Source of the DNA: Myxacorys californica WJT36-NPBG1
GTDB lineage: Bacteria > Cyanobacteriota > Cyanobacteriia > Leptolyngbyales > Leptolyngbyaceae
DNA length: 64,000 nucleotides
Direction: 5' to 3'
Assembly (NCBI GenBank): GCA_019359315.1
Contig: JAHHHO010000002.1
Span: forward strand, 1 to 64,000
A program made the position numbers and the translations under genes. The notes under the pieces are model-generated. The model ran no database searches. It was not told the origin of the DNA and was given only the letters and a program-made list of their open reading frames with translations. Shown one piece after another: positions 19,957-28,610 of the stretch (within the stretch, counting starts at the first letter, position 1; each line of letters opens with the position of its first letter).

Positions 19957-20768
19957 TAGCGGTACAAACCCATACAATCGTTCAATCGAATCTTTAGCAA
20001 ATCTATCAGCATTCGGATCGAATCTTGCAGCAGATTCACGTTTGATGGTTTTAGCCGATAGCGAGTAGAAACTTTGGCTGGAATTTCGCCGATCGCATAG
20101 CCCCACTTTTTCGCCAAATAAATCAGCTCCACATCAAACGCCGCATTCGTTAGCTCTTGAGCGCCAAACAGATTTCTGGCCGCGTCCCCACGAAACCCGA
20201 CTAAGCCGGACTGCATATCGCTGTAGTTAAGATTTAAAATGCGGCGCGCTAAAAAGTTAGAAACTTTTCCAGCAAGTTTGCGCTTCAGCTTTAGTTCCTT
20301 ACCATTGCCTCTCGCTAGGGTTCGATCGCCGATCGCGACATCACACGAGCGCAGCTTTTCAACCAATCCATCTAAGTGATCTAATGAGTAGCTCAGGTCG
20401 CCATCTAAGTAGCAAATAATATCGCTATCGGTATATTCCACGCCGCGTCGCACCGCATATCCTTTGCCCGCACGAGGGCTATAGGACAACAGTTCAATTC
20501 GTCTGGCTTTGGTGGCATACAGCCCGGCTGCCAAAATTTCTTTGGTGCGATCGCATGATCCATCATTGACGAAAATAAACTTGTAATTTGGATGATCCGG
20601 CAGGTAGCGCAGCAACGCTTCAAAGGTTTTTTGAATAGACGCTTGTTCGTTATAGACGGGCAAAATGACCGATACCTGTCCCGTTGCACTGAAGCGAGTA
20701 GACAGTGAATGATTCGCGGTGCGACGCTCTATCGGAGGAGTTTGTCTTGCCTTCGGATAATTACTCAC
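19956..20768 (-). CDS. family 2 glycosyltransferase, DPM1/Alg5-like
   Basis: This 270-residue cytoplasmic GT-A enzyme likely transfers a sugar from a nucleotide donor to a polyprenyl phosphate. Motifs: VSVILPVYNEQASIQ at the start of the fold, FIFVNDGSCDRTKEIL, the AGKGYAVRRGVE box, and the metal-binding CYLDGDLSYSLDHL, then DMQSGLVGFRGDAA and a helix-rich C-terminus without membrane helices. The first ~30 residues are a hydrophilic tail; translation seems to start at a GTG (20768). Downstream it overlaps the CNT gene. A polyprenyl-phosphate sugar made here would be a logical donor for the membrane GT87 and DUF2079 proteins nearby; this is inference. Confidence 0.87.
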   Translation of the reverse strand: MSNYPKARQTPPIERRTANHSLSTRFSATGQVSVILPVYNEQASIQKTFEALLRYLPDHPNYKFIFVNDGSCDRTKEILAAGLYATKARRIELLSYSPRAGKGYAVRRGVEYTDSDIICYLDGDLSYSLDHLDGLVEKLRSCDVAIGDRTLARGNGKELKLKRKLAGKVSNFLARRILNLNYSDMQSGLVGFRGDAARNLFGAQELTNAAFDVELIYLAKKWGYAIGEIPAKVSTRYRLKPSNVNLLQDSIRMLIDLLKIRLNDCMGLYR

Positions 20769-20929
20769 AGTCGGTTCACCAAGAGATGCTACGGTACATT
20801 GGTTTCTTCATTTGCCGTCCTTCCTGCTGAAGGTGGCAGCCTATCACACCGCAGGTTGACTAGAACACATAAATTACGATACAGGAAAAGACGGAGGAGC
20901 CGCCTGTAATTTAATTTGACAGCTTCCTT

Positions 20930-22564
20930 CTAGGAACGGATTTGATTTAGTAAGAGCGACCATTGGCTCAGCGCTTGAGGATCAGACGGCTGGCTCTTTG
21001 CAAGCAAAACAACGCCATCTTCAACCTGAAGCAGCCCGTACTGGTTTTCAGCGAGGAGTTTTTCGATTTGTGGAACCGTCGTGCTGAGTGCCGATCGACT
21101 GTCAGGAAAAGCTTTGCTGTACTCGGCAAGTTGCCAAATATCCGCGATCGCATAGTCCACTGAAATCTTCTCGCCCCGGTCATCATAAAGCTCGACTCGT
21201 GGCAATCTCACGACTGCCCGCCGCGTCGAGACTTGCGGAATAATGTATGTTGTCGCAGAGACACTCACATCGCTCGGAATTCGTTTTAGTAAAGTATTGA
21301 TATGGCTGGCGTGTTCCCACTGCCGTGTAATCGGCACAAACACCCACGGACGAATTGAATCTGGAATGATAAATGACAGCGATCGATTCGGATTGCTGGT
21401 CAAAATCACTACAAATGACAGAACAATGCACGCTTTCCAAAATTTCTGAAACTTGGGTGTAAACCGTTCTGGGTGAAGCGACCACCAGAGGATCGCGCCG
21501 TAGAAGATGCCCGGAACCACCGCGATCGCGTAGCGCAATTGAATCGAAAGTGCGGATACTCCCTTCTGCGACATCAGCGACAGAAGCGGAAAGCCTGCCA
21601 CGACCCAAGATACTCCCGAAACGGCAGGGACAAAGGCAAGTGGAAGCCAATGACCCACCAGATAGCTAATTCTGCGATCGAGGGGTAAAAACACGCTCGA
21701 TAAGAGTTGTCCGGGATGAGTAATCATGCCCCACAGTACTTCCAGCGTCGAAGGACTGGGCGAATCAACATACTGTGAAAACCGCTTTGCTAAATACAGC
21801 CGCGAACTGTCGGGTGCGAGGTTCGGCAAAATCGCATTGGTGACAATCATCATGTAGCTAAAACTCACCACGCAAACCGCCGCGCCAAGCCACACATGGC
21901 GACGGCTCAGCATCAGATACACGCCAATCCCAAACAGAATAATTCCCGCTTCTTCTCGAATCCCCAAAATCAGCACGGCACAGACCCAAAACCAGATCCA
22001 GCGCTGCTTTTCCAGTGCTAGCAGTGCGCCAAACGCAAATAAAGGAATCTGACAGTGTTCGTAAAAATTGGCGAGCGTGGGACTAACGACCGCGATCGCG
22101 CTGTAATAACTTCCGGTAATCCACAGCGATAGTTGCGGTGCGAGGTAATGACGGGCTAAGGCATACAGGACTAATCCGCCTGCTGTCATCAGTCCCACTT
22201 GCAGCACGATGAGCGTGACCGGATGAGGGAACAGCGCGTACAACGGCAGCCACAGCAGAAAATCTAAAACAAAATGCTGTCCTAGATGGACAAATGCAAC
22301 CGTTGGCGTGACTCCATCTTCTAGCGTTACAACTGAGTTTGCCGACGTGAGCGAGCTTTGAAACCATCGCCCATGCAAGTTATTCCAGAACAACTGATTA
22401 AACAGTCCCTGATCATAGGATGTGTAGAACGTGAAGTAACGATGAATCCCGATCAGCAGGAGGCCGCAAAAGAAAATTGTGGCAAGCAACACGGCTCGCT
22501 GCACGCCAAGCCGATCCTGTTTGAGTAAAGATCCAAAAATAGCCGGAAGTTTCAGCGCCGCCAT
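20930..22564 (-). CDS. DUF2079 polytopic membrane protein
   Basis: The product of 544 residues has an N-terminal helix, a large loop with TSYDQGLFNQLFWNNLHGRWFQ, then about 10 more hydrophobic segments, and a soluble C-terminal tail of ~120 residues. The YDQGLFNQ... motif and the FVHLGQHFVLDFLLW segment are characteristic of DUF2079 proteins, which resemble GT-C type (GT39/GT83-like) membrane glycosyltransferases. The acidic D in TSYDQG would correspond to the catalytic position of GT-C enzymes (inference). The gene lies between the UGT-type gene (170 bp upstream) and GT2 (161 bp downstream), in the same orientation. The substrate is unknown. Confidence 0.85.
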   Translation of the reverse strand: MAALKLPAIFGSLLKQDRLGVQRAVLLATIFFCGLLLIGIHRYFTFYTSYDQGLFNQLFWNNLHGRWFQSSLTSANSVVTLEDGVTPTVAFVHLGQHFVLDFLLWLPLYALFPHPVTLIVLQVGLMTAGGLVLYALARHYLAPQLSLWITGSYYSAIAVVSPTLANFYEHCQIPLFAFGALLALEKQRWIWFWVCAVLILGIREEAGIILFGIGVYLMLSRRHVWLGAAVCVVSFSYMMIVTNAILPNLAPDSSRLYLAKRFSQYVDSPSPSTLEVLWGMITHPGQLLSSVFLPLDRRISYLVGHWLPLAFVPAVSGVSWVVAGFPLLSLMSQKGVSALSIQLRYAIAVVPGIFYGAILWWSLHPERFTPKFQKFWKACIVLSFVVILTSNPNRSLSFIIPDSIRPWVFVPITRQWEHASHINTLLKRIPSDVSVSATTYIIPQVSTRRAVVRLPRVELYDDRGEKISVDYAIADIWQLAEYSKAFPDSRSALSTTVPQIEKLLAENQYGLLQVEDGVVLLAKSQPSDPQALSQWSLLLNQIRS

Positions 22565-22681
22565 AGAATCGCTCTATCGATGAGTTGTGCCGATTGGTTG
22601 TAGGCAACTATACCGTAATTCATTCGCCGAAAGAGAGGACGCTAATGCGCTGTCAATTAAGTGCGTTGTTAATCAGGAGAG

Positions 22682-22702
22682 CCTACGGCAACGCTTTGCA
22701 AA
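22682..22702. repeat. second copy of the CCTACGGCAACGCTT repeat
   Basis: The 15 bases at 22682-22696 match 16440-16454 exactly. Here they are followed by a CTTTGCAAAG palindrome. The element is intergenic, between the UGT-type and DUF2079 genes. Confidence 0.5.
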
Positions 22703-22734
22703 GAGGGACGAACAAGTAAGAAAAACTTTATCCC

Positions 22735-24009
22735 TCATCTCTTCTCTATCGTGTTGTGCCTATGAGCATTCAAGGTTTGCGCGATCGCATCACACGCCCC
22801 CCCTACTCCGTCTTCGCTGCTAATCACTTGTTGAATCGCGGCGGCATTCTTGGCATAGCGCGAATTACCTAACACGTCCCGCAGTACGTTAACCACTCGC
22901 TCTGCCCGATAGCGGATACGTGGAATGGTACGCGACGTTCCCAAGCGTTCTAAGCGGGCAGCGTTATCTGGCTGATCGTGACTATACGGCATCACAACGG
23001 TTGGACAGCCTGCTCTGAGCGCTTGCGCCGTTGTGCCGATGCCGCCTTGATGTACCACAACACAGGCACGAGAAAAAATCGCAGAGTAAGGCGCATAATC
23101 AAACGCAACAATATCTGAAGTTAGTCCGCTCGGTCGAGGATTCTTGCCAATCAGCAGAACGGCACGACGATTTAATCGCTTCGCCGCTTCGATGCTTTCG
23201 CCATAGAAGTTTCGGGGGTCAAAAACGGCTGCTGAACCTAACGTAAAGACGATCGGCGGCTCTCCCGCGTCTAAAAACTCTTTTAGTTCTGGAGTCAGTT
23301 CTGAGTTGCCATCGTAGAAGACAAACCCTGGCTGAACCGTGCTTGCTGGCCAATCCGGTTGCGGAGCCGCAAACACCGCAGAGAATAACGCTAGAACAAG
23401 ATAAGGCGAGAATTTGCTTGTCGTAATTGGATTGCCGACAGGAGGTAAGCCGAGTTCTTGGCGCAATTGCTGCAACGGTTTGCTCCAATTCCAAGTGGCG
23501 AGATTTGCAGAATCAATGACTCGGCGCGTTACGACTGGAGGCAGCGATCGCAGGACTGTTAGCCCTGGCAATCCTGGAAAAACGGGCAGATCGTAAGCCG
23601 AGAGAAACGAAATGGGCGATAACTCCGCGATCGCCCAAGGAATGCCTAACGTCTCCGCCACCGATCGAGCTGGGTAAACGACTTCGCCTGCAATGATGAA
23701 GTCTGCATTCTGCGCGGCAGCGAGCAAATCAGCATAGGTTTCGCGTACGACGCTCATCAGTCCCTTCACCACAGACTCAGTTCCAGTTCGGGTGTCCATC
23801 AGTTGTGCCATTAATGCAGGCTCACTTTCCGCCGCGTTATGAGGACGCATCGCACCAAACTCGAACCCCAACGCTTCAATCGTCGGACGGTATTCTGCAT
23901 GAGTGGCAACGACGACCTCATGACCTCGTTCTTGTAAACCCAAGCCGAGTGCAATCATGGGATGAAGATCACCGAGCGATCCGATCGTCGCTAACACAAT
24001 TCGACTCAT
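22735..24009 (-). CDS. UGT-type glycosyltransferase (GT1, MGT/sterol-glucosyltransferase-like)
   Basis: This 424-residue GT-B enzyme should move a sugar from a nucleotide donor to a small acceptor such as a lipid, carotenoid or polyketide. The N-terminal acceptor domain begins MSRIVLATIGSLGDLHPMIALGLGLQERGHEV, a hallmark of this group. The C-terminal donor domain has FTLGSAAV, FDYAPYSAIFSRACVVVHQGGIGTTAQALRAGCP and the closing PYSHDQPDNAARLERLG. The start ATG at 24009 follows AGGAGA. The acceptor cannot be predicted from the sequence; carotenoid glycosylation is one possibility. It is the first gene of the minus-strand glycosyltransferase series. Confidence 0.9.
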   Translation of the reverse strand: MSRIVLATIGSLGDLHPMIALGLGLQERGHEVVVATHAEYRPTIEALGFEFGAMRPHNAAESEPALMAQLMDTRTGTESVVKGLMSVVRETYADLLAAAQNADFIIAGEVVYPARSVAETLGIPWAIAELSPISFLSAYDLPVFPGLPGLTVLRSLPPVVTRRVIDSANLATWNWSKPLQQLRQELGLPPVGNPITTSKFSPYLVLALFSAVFAAPQPDWPASTVQPGFVFYDGNSELTPELKEFLDAGEPPIVFTLGSAAVFDPRNFYGESIEAAKRLNRRAVLLIGKNPRPSGLTSDIVAFDYAPYSAIFSRACVVVHQGGIGTTAQALRAGCPTVVMPYSHDQPDNAARLERLGTSRTIPRIRYRAERVVNVLRDVLGNSRYAKNAAAIQQVISSEDGVGGACDAIAQTLNAHRHNTIEKR

Positions 24010-24239
24010 TGCCTTATCTCCTAATCGTTCGCTGCCTTCACTTCGCAAGTCTGACGGTCTTCATCTTAATAGTTTGCATGAATGGCAACACTCAAAGCGC
24101 AACTCACCGTACACCTGCACGTTGCATCTTCACAAACGAAACACCTTGACAAAACCTAAAGCCTACCTGATGAAATCCCCACAAATTTACCATCTGCTGC
24201 TATCTTTGTTGGGAACAACTATCACGAAAAATAAATACA

Positions 24240-24968
24240 ATGGGAGTCACGTATCGGCGGATTCTGCTAAAGCTTAGCGGGGAAGCTCTAATGGGAGAGC
24301 TTTCATACGGGATTGATCCTGCCGTCGTCAATGGCATTGCTGAAGAAGTTGCTGAAATCGTCCAAAGTGGAGTCCAGGTTGCGATCGTCGTCGGCGGCGG
24401 AAATATTTTTCGAGGCGTCAAGGGTGCAGCCGCTGGGATGGATCGCGCCACCGCAGACTATATCGGCATGATCGCGACCGTGATGAACGCGATCGCCCTG
24501 CAAGATGCACTCGAACAAATTGACGTGCAGACGCGGGTACAAACTGCGATCGCCATGCAAGAAGTGGCAGAACCTTACATTCGTCGCCGCGCCATGCGTC
24601 ATCTCGAAAAAGGTCGCGTTGTCGTGTTTGGCGCAGGGTCAGGCAATCCGTTCTTTACCACCGACACTACCGCCGCCCTTCGTGCCGCCGAGATTGGAGC
24701 AGATGTCTTATTTAAAGCTACAAAGGTAGATGGAGTCTACGATTCTGACCCGACGAAGAATCCGGCAGCAAAACGCTTTCAAAGCCTAACCTACGCTCAC
24801 GTTCTCACTAACGACCTGAAGGTTATGGACAGCACTGCCATCTCTTTATGCAAAGATAACGATATCCCCATCATTGTATTTGACCTCTCGGTGAGAGGAA
24901 ATGTTCGTCGGGCAGTGATGGGTGAATCGATCGGAACGATTGTCGGAGGTTCTTGTGAAGTTTGCTGA
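24240..24968 (+). CDS. pyrH: uridylate kinase
   Basis: PyrH phosphorylates UMP to UDP with ATP, for pyrimidine nucleotides and hence RNA, UDP-sugars and lipids. The 242-residue protein shows the amino-acid kinase fold: [11 protein letters not shown] (phosphate loop), [50 protein letters not shown], and [17 protein letters not shown] near the nucleotide site. It begins with ATG at 24240 with no clear Shine-Dalgarno. Its last codons overlap frr by 14 bp, so the two genes form the usual cyanobacterial pyrH-frr pair. Confidence 0.97.
   Translation: MGVTYRRILLKLSGEALMGELSYGIDPAVVNGIAEEVAEIVQSGVQVAIVVGGGNIFRGVKGAAAGMDRATADYIGMIATVMNAIALQDALEQIDVQTRVQTAIAMQEVAEPYIRRRAMRHLEKGRVVVFGAGSGNPFFTTDTTAALRAAEIGADVLFKATKVDGVYDSDPTKNPAAKRFQSLTYAHVLTNDLKVMDSTAISLCKDNDIPIIVFDLSVRGNVRRAVMGESIGTIVGGSCEVC
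24945..24949 (+). promoter_or_regulatory. ribosome binding site of frr inside pyrH
   Basis: GGAGG lies 5 nt before the GTG at 24955. It supports this as the frr start, although the open frame begins 33 nt further upstream. Confidence 0.75.
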
Positions 24969-25503
24969 TGTCGAAGACCATATGCAAAAGGCGGTCGAAG
25001 CCACGCAACGGTCTTTTAATACCATTCGGACAGGTCGAGCGAATTCGAGTTTGCTCGATAAAATCGTAGTTGAATACTACGGTGCGCCTACACCGCTGAA
25101 GCAAATGGCGAACATTTCTACGCCAGATGCTTCGACGATTCAAATTCAACCGTACGATCGCAGCAGTTTGAATATCATCGAGAAAGCCATCTCGTTGTCA
25201 GATATTGGTCTAACGCCCAACAACGATGGCTCGAACATTCGGCTGAACATTCCCCCGTTGACGAGTGATCGTAGAAAAGAACTTGTGAAGCTTGCTGCTA
25301 AGTACGCTGAAGAAGGGAAAGTGTCGGTTCGCAACATTCGCCGGGATGGTGTGGACGCGGTGAAGAAGCAGGAGAAAGCAAAAGAAATTTCTGAAGACGA
25401 ATCGAAAGATTTGCAGGACAAAATTCAGAAGCTAACGGACAAGTACACGGCTGAAGTCGAACGGGTTTTAGCTGACAAAGAGAAAGACATCATGACCGTC
25501 TAA
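24955..25503 (+). CDS. frr: ribosome recycling factor
   Basis: RRF with EF-G splits the post-termination ribosome. The GTG start at 24955, with GGAGG 5 nt upstream, gives 182 residues beginning (V/M)[17 protein letters not shown], the family norm. A longer ATG frame from 24922 would add 11 residues and lacks this support. Conserved segments: [67 protein letters not shown] and the C-terminal helix ending EKDIMTV. The gene overlaps pyrH by 14 nt. A strong hairpin follows. Confidence 0.97.
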   Translation: MKFADVEDHMQKAVEATQRSFNTIRTGRANSSLLDKIVVEYYGAPTPLKQMANISTPDASTIQIQPYDRSSLNIIEKAISLSDIGLTPNNDGSNIRLNIPPLTSDRRKELVKLAAKYAEEGKVSVRNIRRDGVDAVKKQEKAKEISEDESKDLQDKIQKLTDKYTAEVERVLADKEKDIMTV

Positions 25504-25535
25504 CTAATTTTGTTGATTCGTTGAGATGCAACATT

Positions 25536-25569
25536 GAAAAAGCGATCCAATTTCTTGGATCGCTTTTTC
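25536..25569. terminator. bidirectional hairpin terminator between frr and trpA
   Basis: Arms GAAAAAGCGATCCAA and TTGGATCGCTTTTTC form a perfect 15-bp stem with loop TTTC, with A and T runs within the stem. It lies between the converging ends of frr and trpA and can act for both strands. Confidence 0.85.
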
Positions 25570-25595
25570 ATAGCTAAAAATGTTCACTGGAATGG

Positions 25596-26396
25596 TTACT
25601 CGGATACGATCGCGCTTCTTAAGCTTTGGCAAAACTCCGCGATCGCAGCCAATCCTGCTTTTGGTGTTCCTTCCGATAAGCGCTTCACAAACGCGCTCCC
25701 TACAATTACTGCATCCGATCCCCACTCCATGACTTGGTGGGCCTGGTCGGGTTGAGAAATTCCAAACCCGACACCAATCGGTTTATCTGTCGCTTGTCGC
25801 AGTTCTAGAATCAAATCTTTCACGCGAGATTGCATCTGGGCACGCATTCCAGTCACACCCGTCGTGCTGACGAGATAGATAAATCCTTGAGACTGTTGCG
25901 CGATCGCGGCAATTCGCTCTGCCGAGCTTGTCGGTGCAACCAGCAGAATTAATTCAATTCCATAGTCTTTAGCGGGTTTTAGCAGCGCGTCTGCTTCTTC
26001 TAACGGTAGATCAGGAACCACTAATCCTTTTGCACCCGCTTCCGAAATTTCTTTGAGAAAGCGTTCAATACCGCGATTCAGGATCGGGTTGTAGTACGTG
26101 AAGAGGATAATCGGCGATCGCAGATCGGGTGTTACGTCTTTTAGCAACTGAAGCACATCTTCGAGGCGCGTTCCTCGTTGCAGCGATCGGGTTGCCGCTG
26201 CCTGAATCACCGGGCCATCCGCCAACGGATCGGAGTAAGGCACACCCAACTCGATTAGATCAGCTCCACTGCGATCGAGCACTCGTAATGCTTCTGCCGT
26301 CGTCCCCAAATCTGGATCGCCAGCCGTAATAAAGGGAATCAGGGCACATCGAGCGTGATCTCGAAGCTGCTCGAAGCATTGAGAAACTGAAGTCAT
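25596..26396 (-). CDS. trpA: tryptophan synthase alpha subunit
   Basis: TrpA cleaves indole-3-glycerol phosphate to indole and glyceraldehyde-3-phosphate; indole passes to TrpB. The 266-residue TIM barrel shows [32 protein letters not shown] (with catalytic Glu), [26 protein letters not shown] (catalytic Asp), [10 protein letters not shown], and GFGISQPDQ...[13 protein letters not shown]. The start ATG at 26396 follows GAGGAT. It ends an operon order (ndhL, DUF3007, trpA) known from other cyanobacteria; no other trp gene is nearby. Confidence 0.97.
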   Translation of the reverse strand: MTSVSQCFEQLRDHARCALIPFITAGDPDLGTTAEALRVLDRSGADLIELGVPYSDPLADGPVIQAAATRSLQRGTRLEDVLQLLKDVTPDLRSPIILFTYYNPILNRGIERFLKEISEAGAKGLVVPDLPLEEADALLKPAKDYGIELILLVAPTSSAERIAAIAQQSQGFIYLVSTTGVTGMRAQMQSRVKDLILELRQATDKPIGVGFGISQPDQAHQVMEWGSDAVIVGSAFVKRLSEGTPKAGLAAIAEFCQSLRSAIVSE

Positions 26397-26461
26397 GGCT
26401 ATCCTCTAGAAAGCGTAGATCAGTAGGGTACTGTAAATTTGCTCCTAGACATACCCATTCA

Positions 26462-26779
26462 TTACGAACCCGGCTTTCCTTTGCGTTCCTGCTCAACCTC
26501 CGCCTGAAGCTTTTCTAGCTCTTCTGGCGTCAGTTCTTCTAGGCGCTTCTGAAGCACGGCGTCCTCGTAATCTTTTAACTGCTGGTTGTAAGTCATATCT
26601 TTGCTGACCACACGGAACAAGTAACTGGCTAGCCAGCCCACCAATCCGCCGACCAGCAGTAGTTGGCTCCAGATTCCAGCGCTAAGACTATCGATACCCG
26701 CGCCTTTCAGCAGAAAGTAGGGCACTCCACCCGCAAGGAATACCCCGATTGTGATTGCGATCGCATCAATTCGACGCAT
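26462..26779 (-). CDS. DUF3007 membrane protein
   Basis: This 105-residue protein has two hydrophobic helices in the first ~60 residues (AIAITIGVFLAGGVPYFLL; WSQLLLVGGLVGWLASYLF) and a charged coiled-coil-like tail (KDYEDAVLQKRLEELTPEELEKLQAEVEQER). The pattern matches DUF3007, a family of cyanobacteria and plastids whose function is not established. It starts 9 nt after ndhL and is followed 65 bp later by trpA, on the same strand. A role near NDH-1 is suggested by position only. Confidence 0.88.
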   Translation of the reverse strand: MRRIDAIAITIGVFLAGGVPYFLLKGAGIDSLSAGIWSQLLLVGGLVGWLASYLFRVVSKDMTYNQQLKDYEDAVLQKRLEELTPEELEKLQAEVEQERKGKPGS

Positions 26780-26788
26780 TGACGTTCC

Positions 26789-27001
26789 TTATGCCTCAAT
26801 CTGACGACGCTTTGGTCTGAAATTGAGAAACGGCGAGAGCGCAAACAGCCCCGGAAAGAAGAAAAAGACCATGAAGTACATAAATGCTCGTTCAAATGAA
26901 CTTGCAACGTACCAACGCTTCTGTAGGTAGAAAAATAGAATCAGGGGCACTACCAATAAATAAGTACCACCAAGCGCTAAGTATAAGAGAGCAACAAGCA
27001 T
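26789..27001 (-). CDS. ndhL: NDH-1 subunit L
   Basis: NdhL is a small membrane subunit of the cyanobacterial NDH-1 complex, which drives cyclic electron flow, respiration and CO2 uptake. The 70-residue product has two membrane spans ([24 protein letters not shown] and [26 protein letters not shown]) with the family loop [17 protein letters not shown] and a basic C-terminus. It heads the minus-strand run ndhL-DUF3007-trpA, an order kept in other cyanobacteria (ictA/ndhL in Synechocystis). Confidence 0.95.
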   Translation of the reverse strand: MLVALLYLALGGTYLLVVPLILFFYLQKRWYVASSFERAFMYFMVFFFFPGLFALSPFLNFRPKRRQIEA

Positions 27002-27319
27002 AGCTGTACTGCTGTAGCAACTTTCCTATCGTACCGTTTTTCAGGGTAAGGAATCTTTACTGAACCGCAGAATGCTGAATTTTAGAGCCTAGAGACTGCT
27101 GCGATCGACAAAGCCAAGCCCCGAAGGATTGCTCAACGACGTGGATACTCGTAACGAATACTCGTAAAAAGTTGATAAGTTGCTCAATTAATGGTGAAAT
27201 AAACAAGGTAAAAGCTCAGCCTTTGTCCGAAGTCGACTTACGACTAGCAATAAGGAAGCCGTGTGCTGACTCTTTGCTTGTCTGAAGCTCGGTTCTGGTA
27301 CTTTAGCTGAAGCAAACTT
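27002..27319. other. promoter region between ndhL and tRNA-Leu
   Basis: No gene is visible in these 318 bp. The region must hold the ndhL promoter (minus strand) and the tRNA promoter (plus strand). It includes one copy of a dispersed repeat (27107-27138). Confidence 0.45.
27107..27138 (+). repeat. AAAGCCAAGCYCCGAAGGATTGCT dispersed repeat, copy A
   Basis: The core CAAAGCCAAGCCCCGAAGGA followed by TTGCTCAACG matches 37012-37039 (reverse orientation) and 40843-40874 (same orientation), with scattered differences. Confidence 0.65.
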
Positions 27320-27661
27320 GGGGGCGTGGCGGAATGGTAGACGCTACGGACTTAGATAAATTGAGCACCTGAGCAGAAATGCTCTGTGTGAATGGAGTCA
27401 AATTCGGTGAACGCTTTAACCTGCCAACGCCGAGCTAAGCTCTAGGTCAATACGTTGTCTCTCAGATAGCGCGTTGCTAGAGAAAGTGTAGAGACTAGAC
27501 GGCTCCTACCTGACTGGTGCAGTGCGCTAAAAGGTAAAGGCATAGTCCAGACTACAAACACGCTTAAGGTGAAACCAACTGAAAGCGTGGTAGTGAAAGC
27601 TACAGTAGTAAGAAAATCCGTTGACCGCAAGGTCGTAAGGGTTCAAGTCCCTTCGCCCCCA
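27320..27661 (+). tRNA. trnL-UAA: tRNA-Leu(UAA) interrupted by a group I intron
   Basis: The exons are 27320-27353 and 27613-27661. They form a 7-bp acceptor stem (GGGGGCG with CGCCCCC, then A) and an anticodon stem ACGGA/TCCGT closing the loop CTTAAAA, giving anticodon UAA. A long variable arm (TTGACCGCAAGGTCG) marks a class II leucine tRNA. The T-loop is GGGTTCAAGTCCC. The interruption lies between U34 and A35 of the anticodon, the position known for cyanobacterial and plastid tRNA-Leu introns. CCA is not encoded. A strong hairpin follows at 27683. Confidence 0.95.
27354..27612 (+). other. group I intron in tRNA-Leu
   Basis: The 259-nt insertion starts after the exon U (AGATAAATTGAGC) and ends with the conserved terminal G before the 3' exon. 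Its small size, position and the presence of P-Q-R-S-like blocks such as AATTCGGTGAACGCTTTAA and GGTCAATACG fit the self-splicing group IC3 introns of this gene. It contains no intron endonuclease ORF of meaningful length. Confidence 0.88.
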
Positions 27662-27682
27662 TATAAACACTTAAAACTCTTG

Positions 27683-27724
27683 AAACTCTGAACTTTTTAC
27701 TGTGAAAAGTTCAGAGTTTTTACT
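27683..27724 (+). terminator. terminator of tRNA-Leu
   Basis: AAACTCTGAACTTTT pairs with AAAAGTTCAGAGTTTTT around a short loop (TACTGTG). The stem is followed by a run of T, 22 nt after the tRNA. Confidence 0.85.
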
Positions 27725-27864
27725 ACTCCTGCATTTTTAATTGTTCTTTAACCTATCTCTTACGGAGATTTACGGAACAAGCACAGCAGCAATGTAGTCA
27801 GGCTTTTTACATCGCAATAGCAACTGTACTTCCATCTAAGCTGTGAAATGAGGATACAAAAATT

Positions 27865-28491
27865 GTGGGACTACAGGGATTTGCTAAATTTCATGAGCTT
27901 CTTAAGCATAATCACCACCCAGCAATGATGGGCTTTGGAACCAAGATTTGTGCAGGAGACATCAATCGATTTGCTAGTAGAATTAAGCTCGCTAAAAACT
28001 TCCGAAGTATCAATCTTGATGAGTATTCGCCATTAACAGTCCTAGGGTACGATGCTTTCTTTCAGGTCTTTCTAACGCATTCTGCCCTAGAAAGATTTCT
28101 TGAAATTTCAGCAGTTCAACTAGATGAACTTGAGGCTTTGATGATGCCATACAAGCCAGAAGAAGTTATTCAGAAGTTCGTGGAAGAAGACAAAAAGAAG
28201 TTGTTATTTGATTTTTTACACGAGCGGTTGAATTTCAGGTTGAGAAATAAATTAAGTGATTGTCGAGACTTGAGCAGTTGCAACGTGGCTTACATTTCTG
28301 CTTCAATTCGGCACATTTTCGCTCATGGTCACTTGTGCGCTCATTCTAAAAGGATGCAGCCGAAAAATGTACATATCATTTGCACGGCAGTTTCGGATTT
28401 TCTACTGAATTTTATGGAAGCCGAATTTGCAAAGAAGATAGAGAACTATCTCGAAGTATTAAGCAATAACCAGACCGATAAAGCTATGTGA
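27865..28491 (+). CDS. unknown protein with HEPN-like R-x4-H motif
   Basis: I do not recognise the family. The 208-residue product is mostly helical and AT-rich in codons compared with its neighbours. Near residues 145-157 it reads ASIRHIFAHGHL, an R149-x4-H154 arrangement like the catalytic Rx4-6H motif of HEPN ribonucleases, set in a hydrophobic helix and followed by Gly-His. Other marked segments are MGFGTKICAGDINRF near the start and LLFDFLHERLNFRLRNKL in the middle. Translation starts at a GTG (27865) with GAGG about 10 nt before. It lies 200 bp after the tRNA-Leu gene and upstream of a toxin-antitoxin pair. RNase activity is only a hypothesis. Confidence 0.6.
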   Translation: MGLQGFAKFHELLKHNHHPAMMGFGTKICAGDINRFASRIKLAKNFRSINLDEYSPLTVLGYDAFFQVFLTHSALERFLEISAVQLDELEALMMPYKPEEVIQKFVEEDKKKLLFDFLHERLNFRLRNKLSDCRDLSSCNVAYISASIRHIFAHGHLCAHSKRMQPKNVHIICTAVSDFLLNFMEAEFAKKIENYLEVLSNNQTDKAM

Positions 28492-28610
28492 TACGAGGGT
28501 TTAGCCGAATTGTGTTTGATCGCAGGCTAATCGGGTCGAGGAGAGTGTTTCTCCGTACGCTCCCATATGATATGTGAAACCTTTAAAGCTTTGATTTCTT
28601 AAACGGTCGG

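Noticed and set aside
27442-27630. Minus-strand frame within the tRNA-Leu intron
   Set aside because: It is short, antisense to the intron, and lacks any homing endonuclease motif (LAGLIDADG, GIY-YIG).
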